From assembly GCA_032433595.1 (NCBI GenBank), contig JASWJB010000156.1:1-64000 (forward strand): a stretch of DNA of 64,000 nucleotides. Reading direction: 5' to 3'. Shown here one piece after another: positions 23,557-33,706 of the stretch. Position numbers and translations under genes: made by a program. Each line of letters starts with the position of its first letter. Within the stretch, counting starts at the first letter, position 1. The stretch is from Conoideocrella luteorostrata (lineage: Eukaryota; Ascomycota; Sordariomycetes; Hypocreales; Clavicipitaceae). The notes beneath the pieces were generated by a model. The model saw only the letters and a program-made list of their open reading frames with translations, searched no databases and was not told the DNA's origin.

Positions 23557-25752
23557 ATGGCTACATCAACGGACCGGATTTTATCGACGGCATTGGGCGA
23601 GGCCATCAAATCTATCGGTTCTACGTCCTATCTCGCCCAAATCAAGACTCCTCAAGAGGATAGTCTTCTTAAGGAGCAATTTTTGCATCTACAACAAGAG
23701 TTAGCATCAATCTACCGAATATTCCTCAGCCTGCAATCGTTGGCTCAGCGATATGAAAATCAGGGACAAGCTGTCCCTAACGCAGCGCCCTACGTAGTCT
23801 TGCAACGCTGTCCGTACATATTTGGATCCGTACAAAATGCCATCAAAAAATCCAATGCAGAAGCATTGCTTGAAGGCTCATCGTTGCTCAAGCCAGTTCT
23901 GCTGATTGCATATTTGGCATGTGACTGGACAGACAGTCTAGCTGGCGTTCACAATGGACTTGTCCCGTCGGTCGGTTCTTATGATGAAGCCCAGGCCATT
24001 AACCTGAGCGTTGACTTCCAACATACGAGCTTGGAAAAGTTGTACAATCTGAATTCTGGTGATGATGTCTTCCCAGCCTACGACACATTCCAAACTGCTC
24101 TCCATCTTGAACCAGACAGGGCTACCTTTCTTGAGTGGATGGAAGTGCTGAACTGTTCGAAGCAAGATCGTGCCCCGGTGGACTTCAACAAAGAACGCTG
24201 TCTTGTAGATGTTCGCTATCGCCGTAACCCGATCTACGCGGTAGCTTCGATGAGGTGGCCTGAATACGCAAAGAGCAACTGGCTTGATATCAAGGAACCA
24301 GCTCAAAGACTTTTCAGCCATCCAGCCTCCAATAACTTCATTCAGTGGGCGCTCGAATATGCTAGAATGCGATTTCCAGATCACTTCGAATTCGGCCATA
24401 ATGATGATGCAGTTTCGCGCCTTTTAGCTCTCACAGATGAGCTTGAATGTAGAACATTAACCCCCTTACATTTTTCAGCCATGTTTGGACTTTCTGACCT
24501 CTGTCGGTTTGTCTTGCTCAAGGGGGCAGATGTCAACATCGCGGGCCGTTTCGGCTCTCCTCTGTACTGCGCTCTTGTTGGGCGACAGGTTTTGGTTCAG
24601 AAGGCTGAGGCACCGTCGTGGGAAGCGCTACGCACGGCCATGAACCCTGCTGATTCAGTCATTGTCAGAGATTTAGTAGAGCGTGGAGCCAGCTGCAAAC
24701 TCAGGTTTAACCTAACAGATGATATTTCCGGGGTAACGTTTCCAAGTCTCGCATTTGCAGCATCTATTAAAGTTGGAGATTTTGACATATTCGACATCAT
24801 CATCAGGGCAGCTGGCCGCCTGGGGCCTGACTTCGAATCAATGATACGAGGTTACTGCTTCCGAAGTTTCAATCAAGAGTTACAAAAGCTCATATCTAAG
24901 CTGGTTACCAGGGCTCTGGATTACCACTTGGCTCTGAGGGAGGGCGAATTTCCTTGGGATAAAAAAGATAATATCGGAAGTGTCCTTACGAGATTGTTGT
25001 TTTGGAACAAATTGACGTTGGACCAAAGCATGGGAACGGAACTTCCGTTGATCCAAAACGACTCATTCGACCGGGCTGTTCGTGAGTGTATCATCAATGG
25101 CCATTTCATCTACTTTAAGCGATTCATGATTGATCCTCGATTTAACCCAAACCTCGCCGCCGACAAATATGGGACGTATGAAGATGGTACCATTGTTCAC
25201 TTGGCTGTAGGTGCCCGACAGTACCGGATGCTTACGTGCTTTGACCCAGTTCAGACCGACTTCACCGCTGTGGACTGCCTAGGAAGAACCCCCTTGATGG
25301 TGGCTGAGGATCCTGCCGCACTACACGTACTCGTCTGCGAATTCAAAGTGTCGACCACAACCGTGGACCATGACGGGCGAAACATATGGCACTATGCAGC
25401 TGCCACAAATGACTGTATGATAATGGATTGGCTTTGTAAATATGATCCGTCAGCCCGAGAAAACATCAACGTCGTCACCAAAATCGGCCGCTCGCCTCTG
25501 ATCGAGGCGCTCTTATACGTCGACACCTTTTGTCGTGAACATCAGACTCCCCCAAAACCGCGCGTCGCCTACATGCTTCTACAAGTACCTTTCATCGACT
25601 GTAGTGCCGGGTCTGCGGACTTACCAATTTCTCAACTGGCAATGCGATGGGGTGACCCTGACTTGGTCAACATGCTTGCCAATGCGGGTGTGGATTTCGG
25701 AACTTCTGATAACGATGACCGATGTGCCCTATCCCATCTCGGCCCTTTGTAG
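23557..25752 (+). CDS. Ankyrin-repeat protein of unknown function
   Basis: Single open frame, 731 aa from ATG 23557. The first 300 residues are predicted mostly helical by eye and match no family I recognise. Ankyrin-type units follow: TPLHFSAMFGLSDLCRFVLL then KGADVN, about residues 304-340; GRTPLMVAEDPAALHVLV near 580; a DGRNIWHYAAATND unit; and a C-terminal LAMRWGDPDLVNMLANAGVD unit. The repeats are spaced and degenerate, so the solenoid is probably larger than the clear units. No nucleotide-binding domain is present, so this is not a classical NLR. Promoter side (23148-23556) is pyrimidine-rich just upstream of the ATG. The protein could end via a small extra exon, but the stop at 25752 is the simplest model. 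Confidence 0.8.
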   Translation: MATSTDRILSTALGEAIKSIGSTSYLAQIKTPQEDSLLKEQFLHLQQELASIYRIFLSLQSLAQRYENQGQAVPNAAPYVVLQRCPYIFGSVQNAIKKSNAEALLEGSSLLKPVLLIAYLACDWTDSLAGVHNGLVPSVGSYDEAQAINLSVDFQHTSLEKLYNLNSGDDVFPAYDTFQTALHLEPDRATFLEWMEVLNCSKQDRAPVDFNKERCLVDVRYRRNPIYAVASMRWPEYAKSNWLDIKEPAQRLFSHPASNNFIQWALEYARMRFPDHFEFGHNDDAVSRLLALTDELECRTLTPLHFSAMFGLSDLCRFVLLKGADVNIAGRFGSPLYCALVGRQVLVQKAEAPSWEALRTAMNPADSVIVRDLVERGASCKLRFNLTDDISGVTFPSLAFAASIKVGDFDIFDIIIRAAGRLGPDFESMIRGYCFRSFNQELQKLISKLVTRALDYHLALREGEFPWDKKDNIGSVLTRLLFWNKLTLDQSMGTELPLIQNDSFDRAVRECIINGHFIYFKRFMIDPRFNPNLAADKYGTYEDGTIVHLAVGARQYRMLTCFDPVQTDFTAVDCLGRTPLMVAEDPAALHVLVCEFKVSTTTVDHDGRNIWHYAAATNDCMIMDWLCKYDPSARENINVVTKIGRSPLIEALLYVDTFCREHQTPPKPRVAYMLLQVPFIDCSAGSADLPISQLAMRWGDPDLVNMLANAGVDFGTSDNDDRCALSHLGPL

Positions 25753-28180
25753 AACCACGGCTGGCTCGGTATTTATTGAACCTGTTGGAGCTTTCTGACC
25801 ATGACCGTGACTGTGACCGTGACCATACCTAAGCCAAGCCAATACCAACGGCAGCTTTACGAAGCGGGGAAATCACGAGGAAAAATAAAATAGGATTAGA
25901 GCAGAACAATCAGATATAATAAGGGAATAAAAGGAGAAACGAAGATAAGACGATTTAGCAACAGCAACAACAACAACAACAACAACAACGGCAGCGGCGG
26001 CAGCAGCAACAATGGCATGGACGTTAAAAGATGTCCAAAATATCCTTACCATCATATCGGGATTAATCGTGGCTGTGGATTGAGGGGCGTATCAGTGGTT
26101 CTCCTAGGAGACGGACCAGGAGCCTGACAAAACATAGGGTACGTGTGATACTTGTATAATGCATCACATTTATCATTATTCTGTCCATTCTAATTTTAGA
26201 AAGATGAGGCAGAAGCGAAGCGCGGTATGTAAAGTATCTGTGTCAACGACAATAACCACCAAAGTCAGTCATTATCTCGCAAATAAACAGTTGCCTGATT
26301 GTGGCAATTTTTTAAATTCTAAAAGCGGAAGCGGAACTAGATCAGAACTAACGAAGAAGGTAATGGATGTGGACGTGATATTGACGTTAATGATAGTGAT
26401 GACAATAATGATGGTACTGAAGGTGGACAAAGTGACAGTCTTGAAAAAAATGAGAGTGATTTAGAAGATAATATTAGCTATAAATAAACTATCAATCAAA
26501 TGAGAGTCTTTTCCGTCAGAGAGTGACAACCAGAGACGCGTGTTCCAGCCCTAAATGCCAAACTATGCCTATGTCTTGGATTTTAACGATATTCTAAGTT
26601 TCCTGTTGGAAAGAATCCTATCATGGGTATTTAACAACCGTTGCAAAGCATCCTATCACATGAGCGTGTTTCGTTGACGGCCGCTATATAATTTTAAGGA
26701 CACAAACCGTGGCTTGCTACTCCGTACACTTTAGCGTTTGCGATCGGCAAAAGTGGGTCGATCTTATAAACTTGTAATGTCAGTGATTTAGATAGCGTAC
26801 GCAATGACCATCATTCGTAGGAACTCGAGACGTTTTTTGACACAATCTAGATCGACAGGGTCCGGAAGCTATGAAGCCGCGAGACGATAGGAACCATTAC
26901 GCATTCCAAGGTTTTACAAATGACCTGTGTACAACGCCAATCTGGAAACTTGCCGATGGTCTCAGCTTGCACCGGAACTGACGCGATAGGTGCGGTACTG
27001 TTGCGGGAGCGGGCCACAGGCCACTCAGATGACAGTGGTGTGCCTGCCCTCAGGCATAAACAATCCCAGCAAGACGAGACTGTTTGCCATCGCCGTATCC
27101 CAAGACGTTTGTTTCATGGTCGGTTTGCGAATCGTGAGCGATAGGCAGAGCGATTTGGTCATGAGGAGAACTGCTTCTCTAAAAATACACACCGACCTCG
27201 AGTGGGGTTGACGTGGCGGTCAATGCATCCATCATGATGCCACCACCCCCTCATGACGCACTCCAAAATGCGGGCAAATCGGATGAGATTATGGCCCCTC
27301 GTCCCGACAAATAATTGAAAGACATGTGTCGGCTGCGATGAGGAAACGGCCGAGTGACAGAATGGAGCCGAATGGCGGTGGACAAAACGGACGAAATGGA
27401 TCCAGCGAGCTGGGAAGTCGGCTCTTGAAACCAGCTGCATCCTCGATCCGGTCATTCAAGGAACAGCTGCGGAGGAGTATTTACCACGGGCCAGAGCAAT
27501 TCTCCAGGACTGGCAATCCATTGACAGCCACCTTGGACGCTGCGTGCTCTCTCTGCCCTGGCGGCATAGCCAAGAGCCGCCACACTTCCTTCCACATCTC
27601 GCAATCCCACCAACCAAAGCAAAAAACAAAAGTAAAATTTTGCATCATGCATTCCTCTTTCCTGCAGCTGTCGGTGAAATGTATCATGTATCCTGTGACG
27701 CATCATTCATTATGCAGCTCTTCCTTCCGCCCTTCGGCAGGTTCGCTTGATCTGGACGCCTGTTGGCCTGGGTGACTTCGGTACACGCCCTTCCGAGAAT
27801 AAGACGGCAACGTGCAGAGACACAAACCAGGTCAGGCCCCTACAAGGTCTGACCGATATCTTGTCCCTCCCATCCCTGGATGACTGCCTACACCTCTATC
27901 CGCCAATGTCAGTGCTTCAATGGACTGTGCCATATCCAGTTTGCACCAGGTCAGTAAACGTTACTACAGATGATCTGCCCTGAGCGCAACCACGAAGACA
28001 AGCACGAAAGAAACAACAATTCATCCATCTTTGATTCGTAGTCGACAAGTTCGGCCGAAGGATCAAAACACTCTACACATCGCCATGATACTGTCGTCAA
28101 GTGTCGGCCACTTGGAACGGCGCCACATAGAGAGCGCATAACGACTAACTCATGCCCTTTTCTCCCGCGACACGACATCA
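25753..28180. other. Intergenic region, 2.4 kb, with microsatellite and decayed coding-like DNA
   Basis: No supported intact gene. Contains a CAA microsatellite (25965-25989), an acidic coding-like tail at 26350-26487 without a start, and a TACTCCGTA motif at 26718. The remaining frames have biased or random composition. Confidence 0.55.
25965..25989 (+). repeat. (CAA)n microsatellite, about eight units
   Basis: Perfect CAA/ACA run followed by an imperfect GGCAGC-type patch to about 26010. Confidence 0.9.
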
Positions 28181-29991
28181 ATGTCAATCACGGACGATGT
28201 GCTTCGTAGCACGGCTGAAGATACAGCCCACAGGAGTTTGCAGCCCGAACAGCTAGCCGTGCTGTACGTCTCGTCCGTCGTTGTTGGAGCCTTGAGTCTG
28301 GTATCGACAATTGTTGCAGTGACATCATTTTTGCGGATGCGGCGAAGTTTCCGTCACGAGTAAGTACTGAATAATGCTCGGATCGCCATGAATATCCCTG
28401 AATGCAAATGCAAACTAAACGGGCCCGCAGCCTTATCCTTTTACTGATACTGAGCGACATGCTTAAGACGCTGTGGCTTGTTATCCTACCGGCGATCGAA
28501 CTTGTACACGGCGCCATCCTCTCCACCTCGACCTTTTGTCAAATCAGTGGCTATTTCTTATCCGCAGGGATCGAAGCATGCGACCTGGCAGTTTTACTAA
28601 TGGCTGTACATACCGGATTGTACATATTCAGAGGGCGAAGCGGGTTGTACCCGTATCGACACTATGCGTACATCACCGTTGCGGGCGTGTCATTGACTCT
28701 GGCATCGTTGGCATTTCTCAATAGGCCTGCCTTTGTGAATTCTGGTCCATATTGCTACTTGCCTACCCAACCGGATTGGACCAACAAAGCACTCAGCTGG
28801 ATCCCAAGATATGTCGTTGTTGCGACTATCCTTTTGACATATACATGTATCTACATTTACGTCAGATGCGCTATGACTAATGTCGACGATCCTGGTAAGT
28901 TCAGGAACGCGAATGGGCCATACAGAATCGACGGACATCAGGTACAAGAACAAGGTCCCGCGGGTCCCGCGATACAATCTCCACCCATAGCATACCACGG
29001 CCTAATTCCACCTACACCGCCATGTGAAGGAATTCTAACAGACTATGGGTTGGATGGGACGGCGGCTGGGTCTCCTAACGCACCTCTAACGCAGAGTCAG
29101 TGTGTTCAAGTCCTGCCTCAGGCGGGGAGAGAAAACGGAAGACAGAAGCCGGGTCCGAAATCACCACTTGAGTCTGATGCTTGTTGTGCCGGTGGAGCCT
29201 CACTGTTGCCAATTCATGAATACAGACCCTTCTCCGAGTTTGAACGTTCCATATACTGTTTGACTTCAGACGAGCAATGCGCATCAACAAGCCGGTTGAG
29301 AGTGTCTACGCCACACAAAATATTCTGTCAGCGTTTGGCTTGCACTACAAAATCTATATCACAGAGGGAATCCGCACCCGAATCAAATAGTCAAGTGCCT
29401 GAAAGCTGTCATGAATTGGTATCGTTGCCGGGATTGGCCCTATCACCAACCACAATGAACACAACTGGAAGGCTGAAGATGCGAGACAAGATGCGACGTC
29501 AGGTGGGACGGCTCTTTGTGTATCCTCTTGTATATATGACGGGGTGGCTAATACCATTTGTTTCGCATGTGCTGGGAGGTGACAATACGGAACGTCCATT
29601 TTGGCTCATCTTGGCTGGCCTGATCAGTTTGTGCATCCAAGGAATGGCTGACTCCTTGGTGTTTTTGTTGATGGAGAAGCCTTGGCGCTCCTGGATAACA
29701 GATGAGTCGCTTTTCTGCTTGATTAGGTGGAATCAGCAGTCGGCAACGAAGGGCAACAACACGAGGGTCGGCCGAACCGGAGAAGAAATGCCGATTGATG
29801 GCATAATTGCGCGAAAGAGGAGGAAACAAGAGGAAGCGGAACGGCGACAGGGTCCGGGGCAGCCTGCATCTGCACCGAACAGTAGGGAGTGGTGGGACAC
29901 GACACTTGCGAGTATAGACGAGCCCAGTGGTGAAGAAGATGTTGAAGCCACGCACCCAGGAGCTAACAATCAGTCACGGTTCTGGCCTTAG
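28181..29991 (+). CDS. G-protein-coupled receptor of the Git3/Gpr1 glucose-sensor-like type
   Basis: Two-exon model, 579 aa: join(28181..28359, 28431..29991). Intron 71 nt, donor GTAAGT, branch AAACTAAAC, acceptor GCAG, phase 2, giving MRRSFRHDLILLLILSDMLK across the junction, which is the conserved TM1-TM2 loop of the family. Five transmembrane helices lie in the first about 240 residues. A long hydrophilic third intracellular loop of about 240 residues follows. The Gpr1-type C-terminal pair of helices comes next (LFVYPLVYMTGWLIPFVSHV and LAGLISLCIQGMADSLVFLL). A basic cytoplasmic tail ends the protein. Family members couple to G-alpha and cAMP signalling at the plasma membrane, and some sense sugars or amino acids. 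The ligand here is inference only. Confidence 0.9.
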
Positions 29992-30554
29992 ATATCATAC
30001 ATAACGGGATATATACATGTCGGCCAAGCGGCGTTTTCGAAGTGGCGTTTCATTGCATTTAGCTTAGCGTTATACCCAACAGATGGATGAATTTAGACAT
30101 AATGTGCCTTTTGCGTGGCATGTATGTACATCGTTTGGGAAAAAAGGGTGGTGTGCCTGACACTAAAAAATCCCTTACATATGCCCCGTATATCTGGCTG
30201 TAGAAAATGCGATAGTCTGTCTTTGATTGTGGAACGGCGGCCTTCAACCTTTGCTATATTCTAACCTGGCAGTAAAAGGAGCCCGATTACAACGTCTTTG
30301 AGGACGAAATATTGCTCAAGTGTGTAGTGCGAGCTCCATATACCGCCTGAATGAAATTAGCGGGGATGCCTGACATGTCATGTCTAACTTTATGTGTTCC
30401 CGCATATTATGAGACTCGTTGTCTGTATCGTTTCTTGAGCGGAATTTGGCGTACTGAGTGGCCTTTTTTGTTGGCAGGCGCAAGCTGATCCTTCGTGAGA
30501 GTTCTGTCCGGATCCTCTCAGCGCTCTTATTATCTCGCGGATGTATGTGACGGT
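29992..30554. other. Convergent 3' intergenic region
   Basis: Lies between the 3' ends of the receptor gene (+) and the amidotransferase gene (-). It holds their untranslated ends and nothing else that I can identify. Confidence 0.5.
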
Positions 30555-31500
30555 TCAACCCTCGCGCATAAACTTCAAGAACGCCTTGCCTACAGCCACA
30601 CCATCATGAGGTACAGATGCCCTATCCTTGCCCTCCTTGTAGACCTGGTCAGTGAAAGTGCCTCCGGCGTGTCTTTTGGATAGAATCTCGGAGATGATTT
30701 CGTTGGTGAATTCGGGGTGACCTTGGACGGTGATGTATTTGCCGGGGCTGTACATGCCCTGGACGGCGCAGAATGCGTTGGAGCCGAGCGGAATGGCGTC
30801 GGCTGGGAAGTTCTGCACGATGTCGCGGTGCATCTGGTGGATGCGCTGCCAGAATGTTAGTCGGTGGCGGTGTGAACGGGACATGCGAATGGCTGGTGCA
30901 CTGTACCATCTTGTCCAGGCCGAATATCTCCTTTCCCTTGTCTGTCAAATCTACCTCGGTGACAGCAACCTCCCACCCGCTCTCGCTCTTGCCGACGCTC
31001 GCGCCGGCGGCCCTCCCTATGATCTGGTGTCCGAAGCAGATCCCCACTACTTTGATGCGGTTACTCTCGAGGGCTTGTTTGGTATAGTCGACGAGCTTGA
31101 GGATCCATGGGTCGTTGTCGAAGGCTGTGTGTCGCGAGCCGGTGAGGAGCAAGGCGTCGACGTCGTCTAGCGAGGGGTAGGAATGCAAGTCGTTGACGAC
31201 GTCGTGCCCGGATATGGAGACCAGGTCGGCGAGGTCTTGGGGCGGGGAGGAGGTTTGGGCGGCGGCAGAGAGGAGAGCTTTGAAGACGCCGGTGAAATTG
31301 CCCAGTCTGGCGACTGTTTTGCGCTGCGGGATGTCGCATTCGAGGATGGCAAGGCGGAGTGGTTTGGAGGACGAGGATAACGAGCCCATCTTGTTGGTGG
31401 TTGTCGCTGTTGTTCTCGGGGGCGAGTATCGGTAGTACAGGAGGATGAGGAGAGCTGATATGAGGACGAGCGAAAGGAGCTTGCGACGGGGGGACAGCAT
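30555..31500 (-). CDS. Class I glutamine amidotransferase-like protein with N-terminal membrane anchor
   Basis: Two-exon model, 294 aa: complement(join(30555..30845, 30907..31500)); intron 61 nt, donor GTACAG, acceptor GGCAG, phase 0. After a basic MLSPRRK start comes a hydrophobic helix of about 16-18 residues (LLSLVLISALLILLYY), reading as a signal anchor. The GATase domain begins at PLRLAILECD. The nucleophile elbow is VGICFGHQIIGRA, with the catalytic Cys in the G-x-C-x-G-H-Q context, and the partner His is in VQGHPEF. Similar stand-alone fungal GATases resemble the yeast YLR126C type and may be gamma-glutamyl hydrolases or transferases. An ATG at MGSLSS would give a soluble form without the anchor. 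The next ATG upstream in frame is absent, which supports 31500. Confidence 0.9.
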
Positions 31501-32104
31501 GAAACTAGTGTTGTGGAGGAGAGGTATAGAAGAGGAACGGGGGAGCAACAATTTGACGATGGCGTCAGAGGAGGGGAGTAGGATAATAATTCGGCGGTGT
31601 AGCGTACTGGATGCTCAATTGGAGTCGATCTACGGAGTGCGGAGGACGGAATATGGAGCACTCCATGCTTTCCATTTTATTTAAGGCCGACATCGCGCGT
31701 GGCTTCTAAGCTGACTCTACTCCGTAGAGTAGAGTAACTACATATTAGCGCCGTGTGGGTGCTGTCTTCGGCACGGCACTATACGCGACAGACCACTTCA
31801 ACTCTGCTGACTGACCGACTTGGCTGCATTATCTTGCCTGCAGCTCGCGGCTGCTAGGCTCTTAAGTAAAGTAACTACGGAGTACTTAAAGTTGCGAACG
31901 GGGATGTTAAAGTGGTTCTAGCAGGGTTTTGGGTTTTGACGTCGTCCACCATAAATGGCATCTTACATCAACGCCTGCAACCCAATCCGTGTCGTCATAT
32001 ACACGGCCGTTCTCAGCGCAGAACCGCGCAAACCAAACCAAACCAAACCAAACCCATACCCCTCATCCATTGAAGCTCCATCTAGACAGCAAACACAACC
32101 CATC
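31501..32104. promoter_or_regulatory. Divergent promoter region between the amidotransferase gene and PPX1
   Basis: About 600 bp shared by two outward-reading genes. Contains three TACGGAGTA-type motifs (31634, 31718, 31876) and an AACCAAACC-type repeat patch at 32034-32052. No further gene is supported; the ATG at 31955 in frame with PPX1 is probably in its leader. Confidence 0.5.
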
Positions 32105-33341
32105 ATGTCCATTAGAACCACATTGCTGGCCTTCCTCACGACCGCCCGCAATGCCCTGAAGGCACCTGCTGCTCAGCGCCCCAAGCCATTAACACTCGTG
32201 GTTGGAAACGAATCCGCCGGTAAGCCTCGACTCCCCAGCTCTGACATAACAAGAGCCAGCTGTTCACGATAGAATAGACCTCGACTCGCTCTGCTCCGCC
32301 ATCGTCTACGCCTTCATCCGCACCCACACGGCCCCCCACACGCTGCACATCCCGCTATCAAATCTCCCCCGGGAAGATCTCGCCCTCCGCACAGAGATGA
32401 CCGCCGTCTTACGTCACGCGGGCCTCGTCCCAGAAAACCTCCTCACCCTGTCTGACCTGCCGGATGGGCTGGAGCCCCACGACACCCGCTGGCTGCTCGT
32501 TGACCACAACTCCCTCACTGGTCCGCTCAGGAGGTTCGCTGGCCAGGTGACAGGCTGTGTGGACCACCATGTCGACGAGGGCGTCATACCGAGAGACGCC
32601 CAGCCGAGGGTCATAGAACCCTGCGGCAGCTGCATGAGCTTGCTGGTCCACGAGTGCAAGCAGGCCTGGACAGACCTCTCCAGGCAGCAGACGGACGATG
32701 CGGAGAACGACGGCTTGATCAAGCTCGCCCTGGCGCCTATTCTTCTCGACACCACCAATCTAACAGCCAAGTCTAAGGTCCGTCCGAAAGACACCCAGGC
32801 CGTCTCCTTTTTAGAGCAGCAGATGCGTGACAAGGCCTTCAACGCCACGAAGTACTACGACGAAATCAACGCGGTCAAGGAGGACATATCTGGGCTCTCC
32901 TTCCGCGACATCTTCCGCAAGGACTACAAGCAGTGGGAGGAGCAGGGCCTCACTCTTGGCGTGTGCTGCGTGGTCCAAGGCTTCGAGTATCTGCTGGAAA
33001 AGGCACAGACAGACCAGCAGGATTTCCTGCAGGAGCTAGCCTCGTGGTCTGACGAGAGGAAGCTGGACGTGTCTGCCGTGATGACTACGTCTCACCCGGG
33101 GGGCAAATTTCACAGACAGCTGCTGGTTTGGGGCAGGAATGACAAGGGTACAGACGCTGTGGGGAGGTTCAAGGACCTAGCGACGGAGAGGCTGCGGCTG
33201 GAACAATGGAAGAACGGAGAGCTGGACGGAGATGGGAATGCTAGGTTCGCATGGGGCCAGTATGAGCTGGCGGCGAGTAGGAAGCAGGTTGCTCCACTGT
33301 TGAGAGAGGCGCTCAAGCTGAGTAAGGAGCAGAAAATTTAG
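32105..33341 (+). CDS. PPX1: Exopolyphosphatase PPX1 (DHH family)
   Basis: Two-exon model, 392 aa: join(32105..32219, 32278..33341); intron 58 nt, donor GTAAGC, acceptor ATAG, phase 1. The junction restores VGNESADLDSLCSAIVYAF, the first metal-binding DHH motif region (N-E-S-x-D-x-D-S). Further motifs: LLVDHN, CVDHHVDE (DHH motif III) and GSCMSLLVHE. A DHHA2-type C-terminal domain follows, with SHPGGKFHRQLLVWG. Length matches yeast Ppx1 (about 397 aa). The enzyme hydrolyses terminal phosphates from inorganic polyphosphate in the cytosol and mitochondria. An in-frame ATG at 31955 would add 50 residues without family similarity, so 32105 was chosen. Confidence 0.95.
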
Positions 33342-33706
33342 CTGATTCGGGAGGCCGCTTTATTTGTTGTTTGCGCATGATGTTGAACAGCTACGTGTAC
33401 ATATATGACTCGAACAAAAATACCTGAAATGAAATGGTAGTCTCGAAATCCTGCCGGGGAAGAGGCAAGACATGACATACACTTGACACATTGGCTGGAC
33501 AAGGTTGTTCTATAGAGTTCTTGTTTTAGACAAAGAAATTGAAGTTGTGAAACGCTTGATTTTTATGCTTACTTAATGTACATGATAGGGGGATACTATG
33601 CTGATGAACCACAAGTAGCAGGTCGTGAAGGTTGTGGTCCTCTAATATACAGGCAAAGAGTTGAAAAGCCTTGTTATACATGGTGGCGAAGCAGAAATTG
33701 CGTAGT
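33342..33706. other. Convergent 3' intergenic region
   Basis: 365 bp between the 3' ends of PPX1 (+) and ATP25 (-); nothing beyond presumed untranslated ends is visible. Confidence 0.5.
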
